DNA of 64,000 nucleotides from contig JAHJUE010000006.1 in assembly GCA_018829205.1 (NCBI GenBank), forward strand, positions 308,452-372,451, written 5' to 3'. The stretch is from Bacteroidota bacterium (GTDB lineage: Bacteria; Bacteroidota; Ignavibacteria; Ignavibacteriales; Melioribacteraceae). The position numbers and the translations under genes are program-made. The notes under the pieces are model-generated. The model was not told the origin of the DNA, ran no database searches, and saw only the letters and a program-made list of their open reading frames with translations. Positions 53,103 to 62,424 of this stretch are shown here, one piece after another (position 1 is the stretch's first letter; each line of letters begins with the position of its first letter).

Positions 53103-54785
53103 TTATTTAAGAAGAATCATCTTTTTGGAAATAGTCATTCCTTCTGTTCTTAACTGATAAATATAAATACCGCTACTAAGAGACTTTGAAGAACCATTTG
53201 ACGTATCCCAGCTAATAGTATATTGTCCAGTTGCCTGCAATTTATTATCTATTAACCTAACAACCTCTTGACCCAATACATTGTATACAGATAAAGTTAT
53301 ATTCGATGTAAACGGTACAGTATATTCAATCATTGTAGAAGGATTAAAAGGATTAGGATAATTTTGAGATAATGAGAATTCTGCTGGAATAGAGTACTTA
53401 TAATTTTCTTCAATACCTGTTGTAGAATAATCAATTCCCCAAGGATTTAAATCGCCGGCAGGTAAACCGCCTTCTGCAAAAGTATATGCTTGTGAATTTG
53501 TATTATATTTAAAATCGAATTCATTTTCTGCTGGTCCAAAAGAATTTGGATCATCCTGTAAAGCAGCCAATCCGTTCTTATCGGCTGTAATAATTGGATT
53601 ATCAATATCTGAATTACCGGTAGCTTGTTTATGTTGAGCAAAAGCGGCAAGAGCCTCCGATGAAGGCGGATCAGTAAATTGAACAAATTCTCTAACATTA
53701 TTTGATGCTTTCATTGTTGGATACAAATTAAACAATTCATCGGCATAAACATTTAAAAACACAGGCGTATAAGATGAGTCTGTAGAACTGAACCAAGTTT
53801 CTAACGAGGGTGACCACCCATATACATTATTCCTAATATCCCAAACACGGTTTAACTCTTTTGAAGGATCATCAGTTCTTAGGGAATCAATTGGAATAAT
53901 AGGAGCTTTAACAGTGTCAGCCGGATCTGATGGACTATTTTCTCCACCTTCAAATCCACAATCAATAAAAAGGTTATTAGTAATCTGGCAATTAATACTT
54001 CTCATTATTTCAATAATACCATCTGTTTTACTAACTATTCCAGAGTATCCTGCATTTATTCCGTTACCTCCAAAAATAGTAACATGATCAAGAATAAATT
54101 GATTAATTAAACTTCCTTTTCCTCTAATAATATTTTGAGAAGTGATATATAAAGTAGAATTTTTTACTGAAATAGTATCTTGCGGATTTCCTCTGGTATC
54201 AATAAATCTGCCGTTCCCAGTACTTACAGGGTTAGTGCTGTTACGCAAGACTGAATTTATTACAAATACAGATTGGTTTGATGAATTCATTCTAATAAAT
54301 GATTGAAGATCATAATCTAAGAAACATCCCTTAATAGTAAGTTTAATGTCACTGCTAGCGAGTCTGAACATATTACCTTCTGAAACAACATTACCCAAAT
54401 TATCAACTCCTGAAATTGCTAGATTTTCAAAATAGCCATTCCCTCTTGCAAGAAAGAAACGTCTGGAACTACCTGTTTGATCGGCAACCGGAATAATAAG
54501 AGGTAATTTCCCAGTACCTTCCGAAGCCACAATCCTCATGGTTGAACCAGATAAATTCGTAATGCTTCCGTTATAAAGATATACTCCATCTCTTTGAAGG
54601 CGATATGCACGATTTAATGATATGGGCTCACCGGTTGAGGTTGTATCGCCTTCAATCGCAATATTTAAAGTTTCATATCCAGGCTCTACATCTAAATAAT
54701 CCCAATTCTGAGAATAATTATAACTATTAAAAAAAGACAACATTAGTAGAATTGAAAATATTGTACTGTACATATTATTTTTCAT
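53103..54785 (-). CDS. T9SS-exported right-handed beta-helix protein (DUF4957/DUF5123-like)
   Basis: A 560-residue third member of the family also seen at 11433 and 33416. A signal peptide ends YNYSQ (about 26). The opening (YRLQRDGVYLYNGSITNL, MRIVASEGTGKLPLI) and the pre-T9SS segment (YTFAEGGLPAGDLNPWG) match the locus 2 protein closely. The T9SS domain starts YPNPFNPSTMIEY and ends KMILLK. It lies 31 bases after the TBDR gene, so the two are one unit, and it is followed by a 15-base-pair stem-loop. An acidic loop near residue 280 (GGENSPSDPADTV) is not found in the others. A role in holding glycan at the receptor is inferred from the three-fold repeat of this gene order. Confidence 0.8.
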   Translation of the reverse strand: MKNNMYSTIFSILLMLSFFNSYNYSQNWDYLDVEPGYETLNIAIEGDTTSTGEPISLNRAYRLQRDGVYLYNGSITNLSGSTMRIVASEGTGKLPLIIPVADQTGSSRRFFLARGNGYFENLAISGVDNLGNVVSEGNMFRLASSDIKLTIKGCFLDYDLQSFIRMNSSNQSVFVINSVLRNSTNPVSTGNGRFIDTRGNPQDTISVKNSTLYITSQNIIRGKGSLINQFILDHVTIFGGNGINAGYSGIVSKTDGIIEIMRSINCQITNNLFIDCGFEGGENSPSDPADTVKAPIIPIDSLRTDDPSKELNRVWDIRNNVYGWSPSLETWFSSTDSSYTPVFLNVYADELFNLYPTMKASNNVREFVQFTDPPSSEALAAFAQHKQATGNSDIDNPIITADKNGLAALQDDPNSFGPAENEFDFKYNTNSQAYTFAEGGLPAGDLNPWGIDYSTTGIEENYKYSIPAEFSLSQNYPNPFNPSTMIEYTVPFTSNITLSVYNVLGQEVVRLIDNKLQATGQYTISWDTSNGSSKSLSSGIYIYQLRTEGMTISKKMILLK

Positions 54786-54816
54786 ACTCTCTCCTTGTAT
54801 TTAGATTTTATGCTAG

Positions 54817-57720
54817 TTAAAGTTTAAATATTATTCCAAAGTCAGCTGTCATCCCATAATAACGAGTATTATCAATGTAGGTTTCAATTTGTTTATAAGA
54901 TTGATCAGCATTATTTGTAATGTTATTCATATTGAAATAAACTCCGAAAAGTTCAGAGAATTGATATTTGAGAGACAAATCCAGCCTTGTAACTGGAGAA
55001 GTAAAACTGTCTTCTTCTTCTCTTTCACCAATTCCGGCCAATGATTTTCCCTGATATACCAAAGAAATTCTACCTGAAAATTTATCAATATCATAACCCA
55101 AAGAAATATTTGCAATATCGGTTGCCTGGTTGGGCATTTTACCATTTCTTGCCGTGTCAATTACTGAAGTTATTAGAAATGGGAAGACAGGTATTTTTTC
55201 CGTATTTACAAATGAAATTGGGTAGCTTGTTTCTGACCATATATGAGAATAATTTATATTAATTACCAAAGAGTTAAATGGTTTGGGCAGCCACAGCAAA
55301 TTACTTTGCCATTCAAATTCCATTCCGTAAACTTTAGTTTTAAGTGGATTATTCTCCGGAGAATTCAATATTAACCCATTCCAATTAGTTGGAAACCCTT
55401 CTTTACCGGCATTTAAAATTTTATGACCGTTTCTCATATAAATTAAATTCTTTATATCTTTGTAAAATCCGCCGAATGAAAGCAATCCAATTTCATTACC
55501 ATAAAAAGATAAATACGCATCATAATTTTCAGATATCTGCGGTTTAATATCTGGGCGACCAATTTCAACTGTATTGGTTGTTCCATCAATTTTTACATTT
55601 GGCAGCATCCATTCTAAATGCGGTCTTGAAATCGATTTAGTAAATGACAATCTTAAATCGAACCAGGAACTTGGTTTTATTTTGAACTGTAACATTGGAA
55701 ACCAATTATTATACGATGCTGTTTTACTAGTATCATGCACAGGATTATCGCTATAATCTAATTCGACTACATCATTGGGTACTATACCTCTTTTCCCTGT
55801 TAAATAAGCATATGTTCTCTCATATCTTACCCCGGCCAATATTGTTAAAAAACTGGATATATTTGCTTCACTCATTATATAACCGGAAGCAATATTCTCT
55901 TCAACTTTGTAGTCATCAAGTGAAGCAGTTCTTTGAAAAGTTAATGATGAATCTAATATATAATTATCGAGTAAATACATCAGAGTATATTCGCTGAGAG
56001 CGACAGGATATTCATATTTTCCATTCACGAAATTACCAGGGTCAAAAGAAGTATCAATATAATTGAGTATTGATGACCTACCTCCAGTGCCCGGTACTCT
56101 CTGAAAAACAAACCCAGGTTTACCATAATCGGGATGATAGATTTCAACTTTTTCACTGAAAAAAGTGTACATATTTCTAAATGCAGAAGAGCTATTCCTA
56201 TCACGCATATTATGGCTAAACTTTGCCCCATATTTTAGAGAACCAAAAATTGAATTAAAGAAGGAATAAGGCATTTTAAAATCAATTTTATATGAATTGG
56301 TATATTCTGATGCCGAACGGCTACTTCTACTAATTTTGTTAAAATAACTTGAAGTTAGATCTTTTGTTGAAGCATTCATGACCTCATCGGCTGTTGGATA
56401 ATTTGAGAGTTGACTTAAATCAATTGCGCCGTTTTGTGAGAATGAAAATGAATTAGAAAAAGGAGTAATAGTTTCTGAAGACGATAAAGATAACGACCAA
56501 TTTATATTAATTGCATCGTAATTATGCTCACCTTCTAATGCCGTAGATAAAATTGCGACGCTTGATTGTGAATTTTGAAAAGTTCTACTTATTGATCCAC
56601 CATTATAATCATATGAAGTTCTTTGCGTATTATTTATATCTTCTTTTCTGCTTATAAACGAATTTAAACCAATTGAGCCATTTGGTATTGAATAATCTAA
56701 TAATGCACTAAAGCCATATCTTTTCCTATCATTTTCCTCATACCTTAGACCTAGTCCGGTTGGTATTAATGGAGCATATTCTTCACCGGGTCTTTTTTCT
56801 CTTAACAAATTCCAATCTGCATTATATCTGTCATTTCCTCTTTGCGTTCTTTCAGTATTAGCAGTAACTAATAATCCAAGTTTTTCTTCAAAATATCTGT
56901 TACTAATTATTATACTAGCTCTATAATTACCATAATCATTCCTTAATTGATTAAATCCTGATTGTATTCTAGAGTTAGAATAAAATCCTCCACTTTTGGC
57001 TTTTGCAAGCCTAAAATCTACAATACCGCCAAATGAATCAGCGTCTTTGTCAGGTGTGAGGGCCTTTGTAACTTCAATACCTGCAAGAATCTCAGAGGAT
57101 ATCATGCTTAAATCAACACTTCTGTCACTTACATCAGTAGATGGAATTTTTACACCACCTATAGAAATTGAATTATAAGTTGCTGATAAACCTCTTATGA
57201 CAACTTTACTCCCCTCACCGCCACTCCGAATTAATGAAATTCCTGGCAGCCGCCCCACAGATTCTGCAGCATTAGCATCAGGAAGCTCTAACATTTTTTC
57301 AGAAGAAACAACATTAGTAATAGTATTAGAATTAATTTGCTGGTTAATTGCGGCTGCTTGTCCTACTGCTTGTCCAACAACTACTACTTCAGCACCTTTA
57401 ACTCCAATTAAAGCCAATTTAAAATTGACCTCAAGTGAAGAATTTTCATTAATTTGAATTTCATTTTCAATTGTTTTATACCCGATATAATTAACTCTTA
57501 ATACATAGTCCCCACTTTTAATGTTATGTATAATATACTCACCTTTAAAGTTCGTCGCACTTCCATAGCCAGTCCCTAATAAATAAACATTTGCACCGTA
57601 AAGTGGTTCACCATTTGTTGAATCAGTTATTACCCCTCTGATTGAACTTGATGCAAACAATAAATTAGTAATTGTTAATATGGTTAAAAATGAAAACAAA
57701 ATAACATTCTTGAAATTCAT
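54817..57720 (-). CDS. TonB-dependent receptor, locus 3, without STN domain
   Basis: A 967-residue importer with signal peptide (about 1-24), carboxypeptidase-regulatory-like domain (about 26-110, SIRGVITDSTNGEPLYGAN) and plug (AAINQQINSNTITNVVSSE, PDANAAESVGRLPGISL, GGEGSKVVIRGLS). The barrel ends GMTADFGIIFKL. It is very similar to the receptor immediately upstream (57974-61162) over the whole plug and barrel, but lacks its STN domain. The pair therefore arose by tandem duplication and then divided regulation and transport. GGGGA precedes the ATG. A site at 57844-57874 matches the one before fecR, so the ECF sigma factor probably drives this gene. Confidence 0.9.
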   Translation of the reverse strand: MNFKNVILFSFLTILTITNLLFASSSIRGVITDSTNGEPLYGANVYLLGTGYGSATNFKGEYIIHNIKSGDYVLRVNYIGYKTIENEIQINENSSLEVNFKLALIGVKGAEVVVVGQAVGQAAAINQQINSNTITNVVSSEKMLELPDANAAESVGRLPGISLIRSGGEGSKVVIRGLSATYNSISIGGVKIPSTDVSDRSVDLSMISSEILAGIEVTKALTPDKDADSFGGIVDFRLAKAKSGGFYSNSRIQSGFNQLRNDYGNYRASIIISNRYFEEKLGLLVTANTERTQRGNDRYNADWNLLREKRPGEEYAPLIPTGLGLRYEENDRKRYGFSALLDYSIPNGSIGLNSFISRKEDINNTQRTSYDYNGGSISRTFQNSQSSVAILSTALEGEHNYDAININWSLSLSSSETITPFSNSFSFSQNGAIDLSQLSNYPTADEVMNASTKDLTSSYFNKISRSSRSASEYTNSYKIDFKMPYSFFNSIFGSLKYGAKFSHNMRDRNSSSAFRNMYTFFSEKVEIYHPDYGKPGFVFQRVPGTGGRSSILNYIDTSFDPGNFVNGKYEYPVALSEYTLMYLLDNYILDSSLTFQRTASLDDYKVEENIASGYIMSEANISSFLTILAGVRYERTYAYLTGKRGIVPNDVVELDYSDNPVHDTSKTASYNNWFPMLQFKIKPSSWFDLRLSFTKSISRPHLEWMLPNVKIDGTTNTVEIGRPDIKPQISENYDAYLSFYGNEIGLLSFGGFYKDIKNLIYMRNGHKILNAGKEGFPTNWNGLILNSPENNPLKTKVYGMEFEWQSNLLWLPKPFNSLVININYSHIWSETSYPISFVNTEKIPVFPFLITSVIDTARNGKMPNQATDIANISLGYDIDKFSGRISLVYQGKSLAGIGEREEEDSFTSPVTRLDLSLKYQFSELFGVYFNMNNITNNADQSYKQIETYIDNTRYYGMTADFGIIFKL

Positions 57721-57843
57721 TATAATTCCCCATGCTTGTTACAAGTGAAGACAATGGCAACTGTTCACTTTGAATTAAGTATTTTCCGATGGCACTTTTT
57801 TAATAGATTATTCAAAAAGAAAATAATTTTTATCATCTAACAT

Positions 57844-57874
57844 TTAATACAAATAAAAACGAGATTACCCTTAA
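57844..57874 (-). promoter_or_regulatory. Candidate ECF-sigma promoter (TTAAGGGTA-N16-TATTAA)
   Basis: On the minus strand TTAAGGGTA (57874-57866) is followed by 16 bases, the last five being ATTTG, and then TATTAA (57849-57844). The same two boxes with the same 16-base spacing occur before the fecR gene (62408-62378). It lies about 124 bases before the start of the 54817-57720 receptor. The rest of the 57721-57973 spacer holds no gene. Confidence 0.55.
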
Positions 57875-57973
57875 GAGAAAAATTATTTTTATAAATTTTA
57901 TTGAATTTAAAAAGGGTTAAATATTTGGTTTAGAAATACAATAAAGAAGTATTGAAAGAATAATAGGTGGGAT

Positions 57974-60900
57974 TTAAAGTTCAACAAAAAAACCAAGATC
58001 AGATGTTAAGCCATCATATTGTTTGCTACTAATAAAATTTTCATTTTGTTGATATGACTCATCATACGTATTTAAAATATTAGTTATGTTGAAGAATGCT
58101 CCAATAGCTTTTGTAAAATGATATTTAAAAGTGAAATTAAGTCGTGTTATTGGCGAAATAAAACCATCTAGTTCTTTCCTATCTCCTACAAATGATAGTG
58201 ATTTACCTTGATAAAGTAACGATATTCTTCCTGAAAATTTTCCATTATCATAACCAAGAGAAAGATTTAGAATATTATCAGCTTGATTAGGCATTTTTCC
58301 CTCTCTTGCTGTATCAATAACGCTTGAAAGTAAAAAAGGAAAAACCGGAATTGGACTATTTTTAATATATGATAAAGGATAGTGTGTTTTAGACCATATT
58401 CGAGAATAATTTAGATTTACAACTAACCCGTTAAATGGTTTGGGAAGCCACCATAAATTACTTTGCCATTCGCACTCAATTCCATAAACTTTTGTTTTAT
58501 TCGGATTATTTTCTGGTGAGTTTACCGATAATCCTTTCCAATTTGACGGAACATCTTCTTTTGTAGTATTTAAAATTTTATGCCCAGTTCGGAAATAAAT
58601 TAAATTTTTTATAAATTTATAAAATCCGCCAATTGTAATTAATCCAAGTTCATTTGTATAAAATGATAAAAATGCATCTATGTTTTGAGATGTTTGCGGC
58701 ATTAATTCAGGATTGCCTACATTTACAGAAAAAATTGAAGAATTTATAGTTACGTTCGGAAGGATCCATTCCATTCTTGGTCTAGAAATCGCTTCGCTGT
58801 ATGCTAATCTTATATCACACCAATCTTTAGGACTATATAATAATTGAAATGTCGGGAATAAATTATAATAAAAATTAGTTGCAGTGGTATCAACAACTGG
58901 ATTTTGATTATAATTATATTCAATTATTTCATTAGGTACTATTCCCCTCTTTCCAACCAAATAAGAGTAAGTTTGCTCATATCTGATACCTGTTAGTAAT
59001 TTTAATATTTGGGTGAAATTTATTTCATTCATTATGAATCCGGCGCTAATATTTTCTTCAACTAGATAATCATTAATATCTCCAGTTCTTTGAATTACCA
59101 TTGCAGAGTCCAATAAAAATGAATTCATTAAATGATTAAGCTCAAATTCAGATAAATTTGCTAAAAAATCATAATTCCCATCCAATATCTTAATTCGGTT
59201 TTTAGGTTCATCAATATAATTAAGCATTGATATACCTCCATTAGGTGCATAGGAAAAATTAAAATTCTCTGATCCGAATTTAGAATGATGTATTAATAAT
59301 TGTGGATCATACCAATTATACATGCTTCTTGATAGACGATTATCATCACGGACTTTTTTGTTAGACCTAAATTTAACACCAAGCTTTAATTTTCCTCCAA
59401 GTGAATGTTTAATTGTATAAGGTAATTCAATTTTCATTTGATAGGAATTCTCTTTTTCTTCAGCAAACAGGCTTGTTCTATCAATTGAATTAGCAAAAAA
59501 ATTAGAGATATCTTTAGTATGTGCATTTATTAGATCATTTGCTGATGGAAACTCGGGCAAACTTTTAGAATCATAAGCTTCAGCAAGCATAAAGCCATAA
59601 GAATTTTGAAAAGGAGTATTAATCTTAGAATTAGAAAATGAAGCTGACCAATCTATATTAAAGTCACTTATTTCATGGTTGCCTCCAAGTGCAAAAGAAT
59701 TCATTGCAGTAGTAGTTACGGATGAATTTAAATGTCTGCCAACCCTTGCATCTGTTAAATAGTAGTTTATATTCTGAGAAGAGATTCGATCATTTTTAGA
59801 ATTTAAAAAAGTTCGTAAATAAATTCCCCCATTTGCGATATCATAATCAAATAATACATTGAATCCATATCTTTTCCTTTCATTCAATGTATAACCCAAA
59901 TCAACTTGAGCTGCGAACATAGGAGCATATTCTTCATTTGTTCTTTTTTCTCTTTGCATTTCCCATACGGCACGGTAACTATCAAATCCACTTTGCTTTT
60001 TCTCAATATGTCCGGCTACAACAATCCCTAATTTATTATTGAAAAACCTATTACTAAATATCCATGAACCTTTATAATTTCCATAATCATTTCTCAGGCT
60101 GCTGTATCCGGTTTGAATTCTTAAATTAGAATGAAAACCAGACCTTGTTGCTTTTGCTAATTTAAATTCAATTAAACCACCAAACGAATCTGCATCATTA
60201 TCTGGAGTAATAACTTTAATAACCTCAATTCCAGAAAGGATTTCAGAAGAGAATATACTTAAATCAACACTTCTGTCACTTGGATCAGTTCCCGGAATTC
60301 TTATTCCTTCAATTGAAACTGAATTATATGTTGGCGATAAACCTCTAATTACAACCTTACTTCCTTCACCACCGCCTCTTATTAATGAGATACCCGGCAA
60401 ATGACTTACTGCCTCAGCAGAATTAGCGTCAGGAAGTTCAAGGATTCTTTCAGAAGAAACAATATTTTTTATTGTATTTGAATTTAATTGTTGATTTATT
60501 GCTGCTGCTTGACCAAATGCTTGATCACTTACAATTACTGTTTCTCCTTCAATTGCAGTAGGAATTAATTCAACAAATATATTGATATTTTTTTCATTTA
60601 ATAAATCAACCTCGATTTCTCTTTTTGCATAACCAATAAATGAAACAATCATATTATATTTTCGAGGCGGGATTTTCAATATTTTAAATTTACCGTCTTG
60701 GTTTGTTGAAGTTCCAATACCTGTCCCTTCCAAATATATACTTGTGCCAATTAATGGTTCGCCGGAATTAATATCCGAGATATGTCCAATTATTGCTCCA
60801 TCTTTTAGTATGTCGGTATATCCTTCTTCGCCCTTAGTTTTATTTAAAATTATATAATTGTTTATTCTATAGTATGATAAACGGAACTCCTTACAAAGAA

Positions 60901-61162
60901 AACTTAGAATTTCATACATTGGTTTTTCAATGAAACGTTTGCTAATTTCTTTATCGAGAGGTAACTCAGCGTTGTTGTAGCTAAATACAAAATCGGATTT
61001 TTTTTCAAGCATGTTTAAAAATGCTTCAAAGGATTGATTCTGAATGTTTATGCTAATTTTTTTATCAAGTAAGCTTTGCCCATTCAAAGAAAGAAATGTC
61101 AAAATAATTATTGAAGAAATTCTATAAATTGAAAATCGCAGGTTTAATCCATCTTTAGTCAT
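57974..61162 (-). CDS. TonB-dependent receptor with STN signalling domain
   Basis: A protein of 1062 residues from the ATG at 61162; a TTG four codons upstream is less likely. The signal peptide ends SLNGQS. Then comes an STN (secretin/TonB N-terminal) domain at about 32-106 (ISINIQNQSFEAFLNMLEKK, FVFSYNNAELPLD). A carboxypeptidase-regulatory-like domain (about 120-210), plug (AAINQQLNSNTIKNIVSSE, GGEGSKVVIRGLS) and barrel follow, ending LGFFVEL. STN domains bind the FecR anti-sigma protein when the receptor is loaded and so pass the signal to the sigma factor. The next two genes upstream are exactly those partners. It is the sensor member of the duplicated receptor pair. Confidence 0.92.
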   Translation of the reverse strand: MTKDGLNLRFSIYRISSIIILTFLSLNGQSLLDKKISINIQNQSFEAFLNMLEKKSDFVFSYNNAELPLDKEISKRFIEKPMYEILSFLCKEFRLSYYRINNYIILNKTKGEEGYTDILKDGAIIGHISDINSGEPLIGTSIYLEGTGIGTSTNQDGKFKILKIPPRKYNMIVSFIGYAKREIEVDLLNEKNINIFVELIPTAIEGETVIVSDQAFGQAAAINQQLNSNTIKNIVSSERILELPDANSAEAVSHLPGISLIRGGGEGSKVVIRGLSPTYNSVSIEGIRIPGTDPSDRSVDLSIFSSEILSGIEVIKVITPDNDADSFGGLIEFKLAKATRSGFHSNLRIQTGYSSLRNDYGNYKGSWIFSNRFFNNKLGIVVAGHIEKKQSGFDSYRAVWEMQREKRTNEEYAPMFAAQVDLGYTLNERKRYGFNVLFDYDIANGGIYLRTFLNSKNDRISSQNINYYLTDARVGRHLNSSVTTTAMNSFALGGNHEISDFNIDWSASFSNSKINTPFQNSYGFMLAEAYDSKSLPEFPSANDLINAHTKDISNFFANSIDRTSLFAEEKENSYQMKIELPYTIKHSLGGKLKLGVKFRSNKKVRDDNRLSRSMYNWYDPQLLIHHSKFGSENFNFSYAPNGGISMLNYIDEPKNRIKILDGNYDFLANLSEFELNHLMNSFLLDSAMVIQRTGDINDYLVEENISAGFIMNEINFTQILKLLTGIRYEQTYSYLVGKRGIVPNEIIEYNYNQNPVVDTTATNFYYNLFPTFQLLYSPKDWCDIRLAYSEAISRPRMEWILPNVTINSSIFSVNVGNPELMPQTSQNIDAFLSFYTNELGLITIGGFYKFIKNLIYFRTGHKILNTTKEDVPSNWKGLSVNSPENNPNKTKVYGIECEWQSNLWWLPKPFNGLVVNLNYSRIWSKTHYPLSYIKNSPIPVFPFLLSSVIDTAREGKMPNQADNILNLSLGYDNGKFSGRISLLYQGKSLSFVGDRKELDGFISPITRLNFTFKYHFTKAIGAFFNITNILNTYDESYQQNENFISSKQYDGLTSDLGFFVEL

Positions 61163-61249
61163 CTGCGATCTCAAAATGGTTTATACTAATAATCATAACA
61201 TATATACCTATCTAAGCGACAGAAGTAAAGAAACCATTTAAAAATTATT

Positions 61250-62341
61250 CTAGAAAAAGAACAACTCTTTGATATTATTATTTCGCTTTTTCATATTATA
61301 TTCAAGTCCGGTAGTTTTTTTTATTACCTCTGCAACTAACCAAATAGACTGGTTTTCAAACTTTGTCGTTATTTTTTGAGATAAAATTGATTTATTTGAG
61401 CAAGTAAATTTCACGCCATAAGCTCTGCTTAACTTTTTAAAAACTAGTTTCAGGGATTCATTTTCAAATACTAATTTATTGTCTTTCCATCCTATTACCT
61501 TATCATTATCGAACTTAGTAATCTCACTGTTTTTGGTGTTAAGGTTATAACTCCATTGCTGATGAGGAGATAAAACAATATTTCTTGATTTGCTATAGTC
61601 ATTATATTCTTGGTCAGTAATTTGAATTTTTCCTTCAAATAATGAAACGGTTATTTTTTTATCATCCGAAAACGCAGAAATATTAAATTTTGTACCTAAT
61701 ACAGAAGTTGAGATACTGCCTGTATGCACTATGAAATTATTTTCGCTATCATGAGCTACTTCAAAATAAGCTTCTCCTTCCAAATAAACGTCTCTATTTG
61801 AATCTGTAAATCTTTCAGGATATCTCAATCTGCTTCCGGAATTTAATGTAACTTTTGAATTATCGGCAAGAGTGACAATCTCTTTCTGCCCAGATATAGT
61901 CACTTTTTCATTCCATGTAATTTTATTTGAACTAAAACCCTGAAAGAGATTCAAATAATTAATAAACAAATAACTTATTATCAAAACTATAAAAACACTC
62001 GCATAGCGAATAAAATGTTTTCTAGATATAAAACCTGTTAATACTTCATGCATTGTTTCCGTAAAAGAAGGTTGCTTATAAATTAATTCTGTATATTCAA
62101 CTTTTTCATCCGAAGAAACAGATACTTTATTTAGAAGTTCCATCCATGCAGATTCTGAATCCCAAATAATATTTTCAGTCCTTGTATCCCAGATACTTCT
62201 TATTTCTTCAAAATGTTTCTTATTTGAATCATTTTGTTCTAACCAAAGTTCGACTTCTTTTCTTTCTTCAAAAGTAGATTCATTTGCTAAGTACCTAATA
62301 AGCTTATCTACTTCATATTTCTTAATCATATTTGAAAACAC
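61250..62341 (-). CDS. FecR-family anti-sigma factor
   Basis: A 363-residue inner-membrane protein. Residues about 1-95 are the cytoplasmic sigma-binding part (EVELWLEQNDSNKKHFEE), a membrane segment is at about 111-131, the FecR domain spans about 145-265 (LADNSKVTLNSGSRLRYPE, VYLEGEAYFEV) and a DUF4974-type C-terminus ends the protein. It should hold the sigma factor at 62425 until the STN domain of the receptor at 57974 engages its periplasmic part. The GTG at 62341 has AGGA 8 bases upstream, whereas the ATG at 62329 has none, so I keep the GTG. A candidate ECF promoter at 62378-62408 lies just upstream, so it is probably autoregulated. Confidence 0.9.
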   Translation of the reverse strand: MFSNMIKKYEVDKLIRYLANESTFEERKEVELWLEQNDSNKKHFEEIRSIWDTRTENIIWDSESAWMELLNKVSVSSDEKVEYTELIYKQPSFTETMHEVLTGFISRKHFIRYASVFIVLIISYLFINYLNLFQGFSSNKITWNEKVTISGQKEIVTLADNSKVTLNSGSRLRYPERFTDSNRDVYLEGEAYFEVAHDSENNFIVHTGSISTSVLGTKFNISAFSDDKKITVSLFEGKIQITDQEYNDYSKSRNIVLSPHQQWSYNLNTKNSEITKFDNDKVIGWKDNKLVFENESLKLVFKKLSRAYGVKFTCSNKSILSQKITTKFENQSIWLVAEVIKKTTGLEYNMKKRNNNIKELFFF

Positions 62342-62377
62342 TTATATTTTCCTGCCTTTTTTATCGATTTATATTTA

Positions 62378-62408
62378 TTAATACCAAATAATGAAGATAT
62401 ACCCTTAA
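62378..62408 (-). promoter_or_regulatory. Candidate ECF-sigma promoter (TTAAGGGTA-N16-TATTAA)
   Basis: On the minus strand TTAAGGGTA (62408-62400), 16 bases, then TATTAA (62383-62378), about 37 bases before the fecR start. It matches 57844-57874 in both boxes and in spacing. It lies in the 83-base gap between the sigma and fecR genes. Confidence 0.55.
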
Positions 62409-62424
62409 AACGAAAAATAATTAT

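Noticed and set aside
11433..57720. Possible SusD-like or SusE/F-like lipoproteins
   Set aside because: I checked each product beside the receptors; none has the helical SusD pattern with a lipobox near the start.
61175..61249. A possible third ECF promoter before the STN receptor (AGGTA ... TATAAA)
   Set aside because: The first box is changed and the spacing is 19 instead of 16, so the match is too weak.
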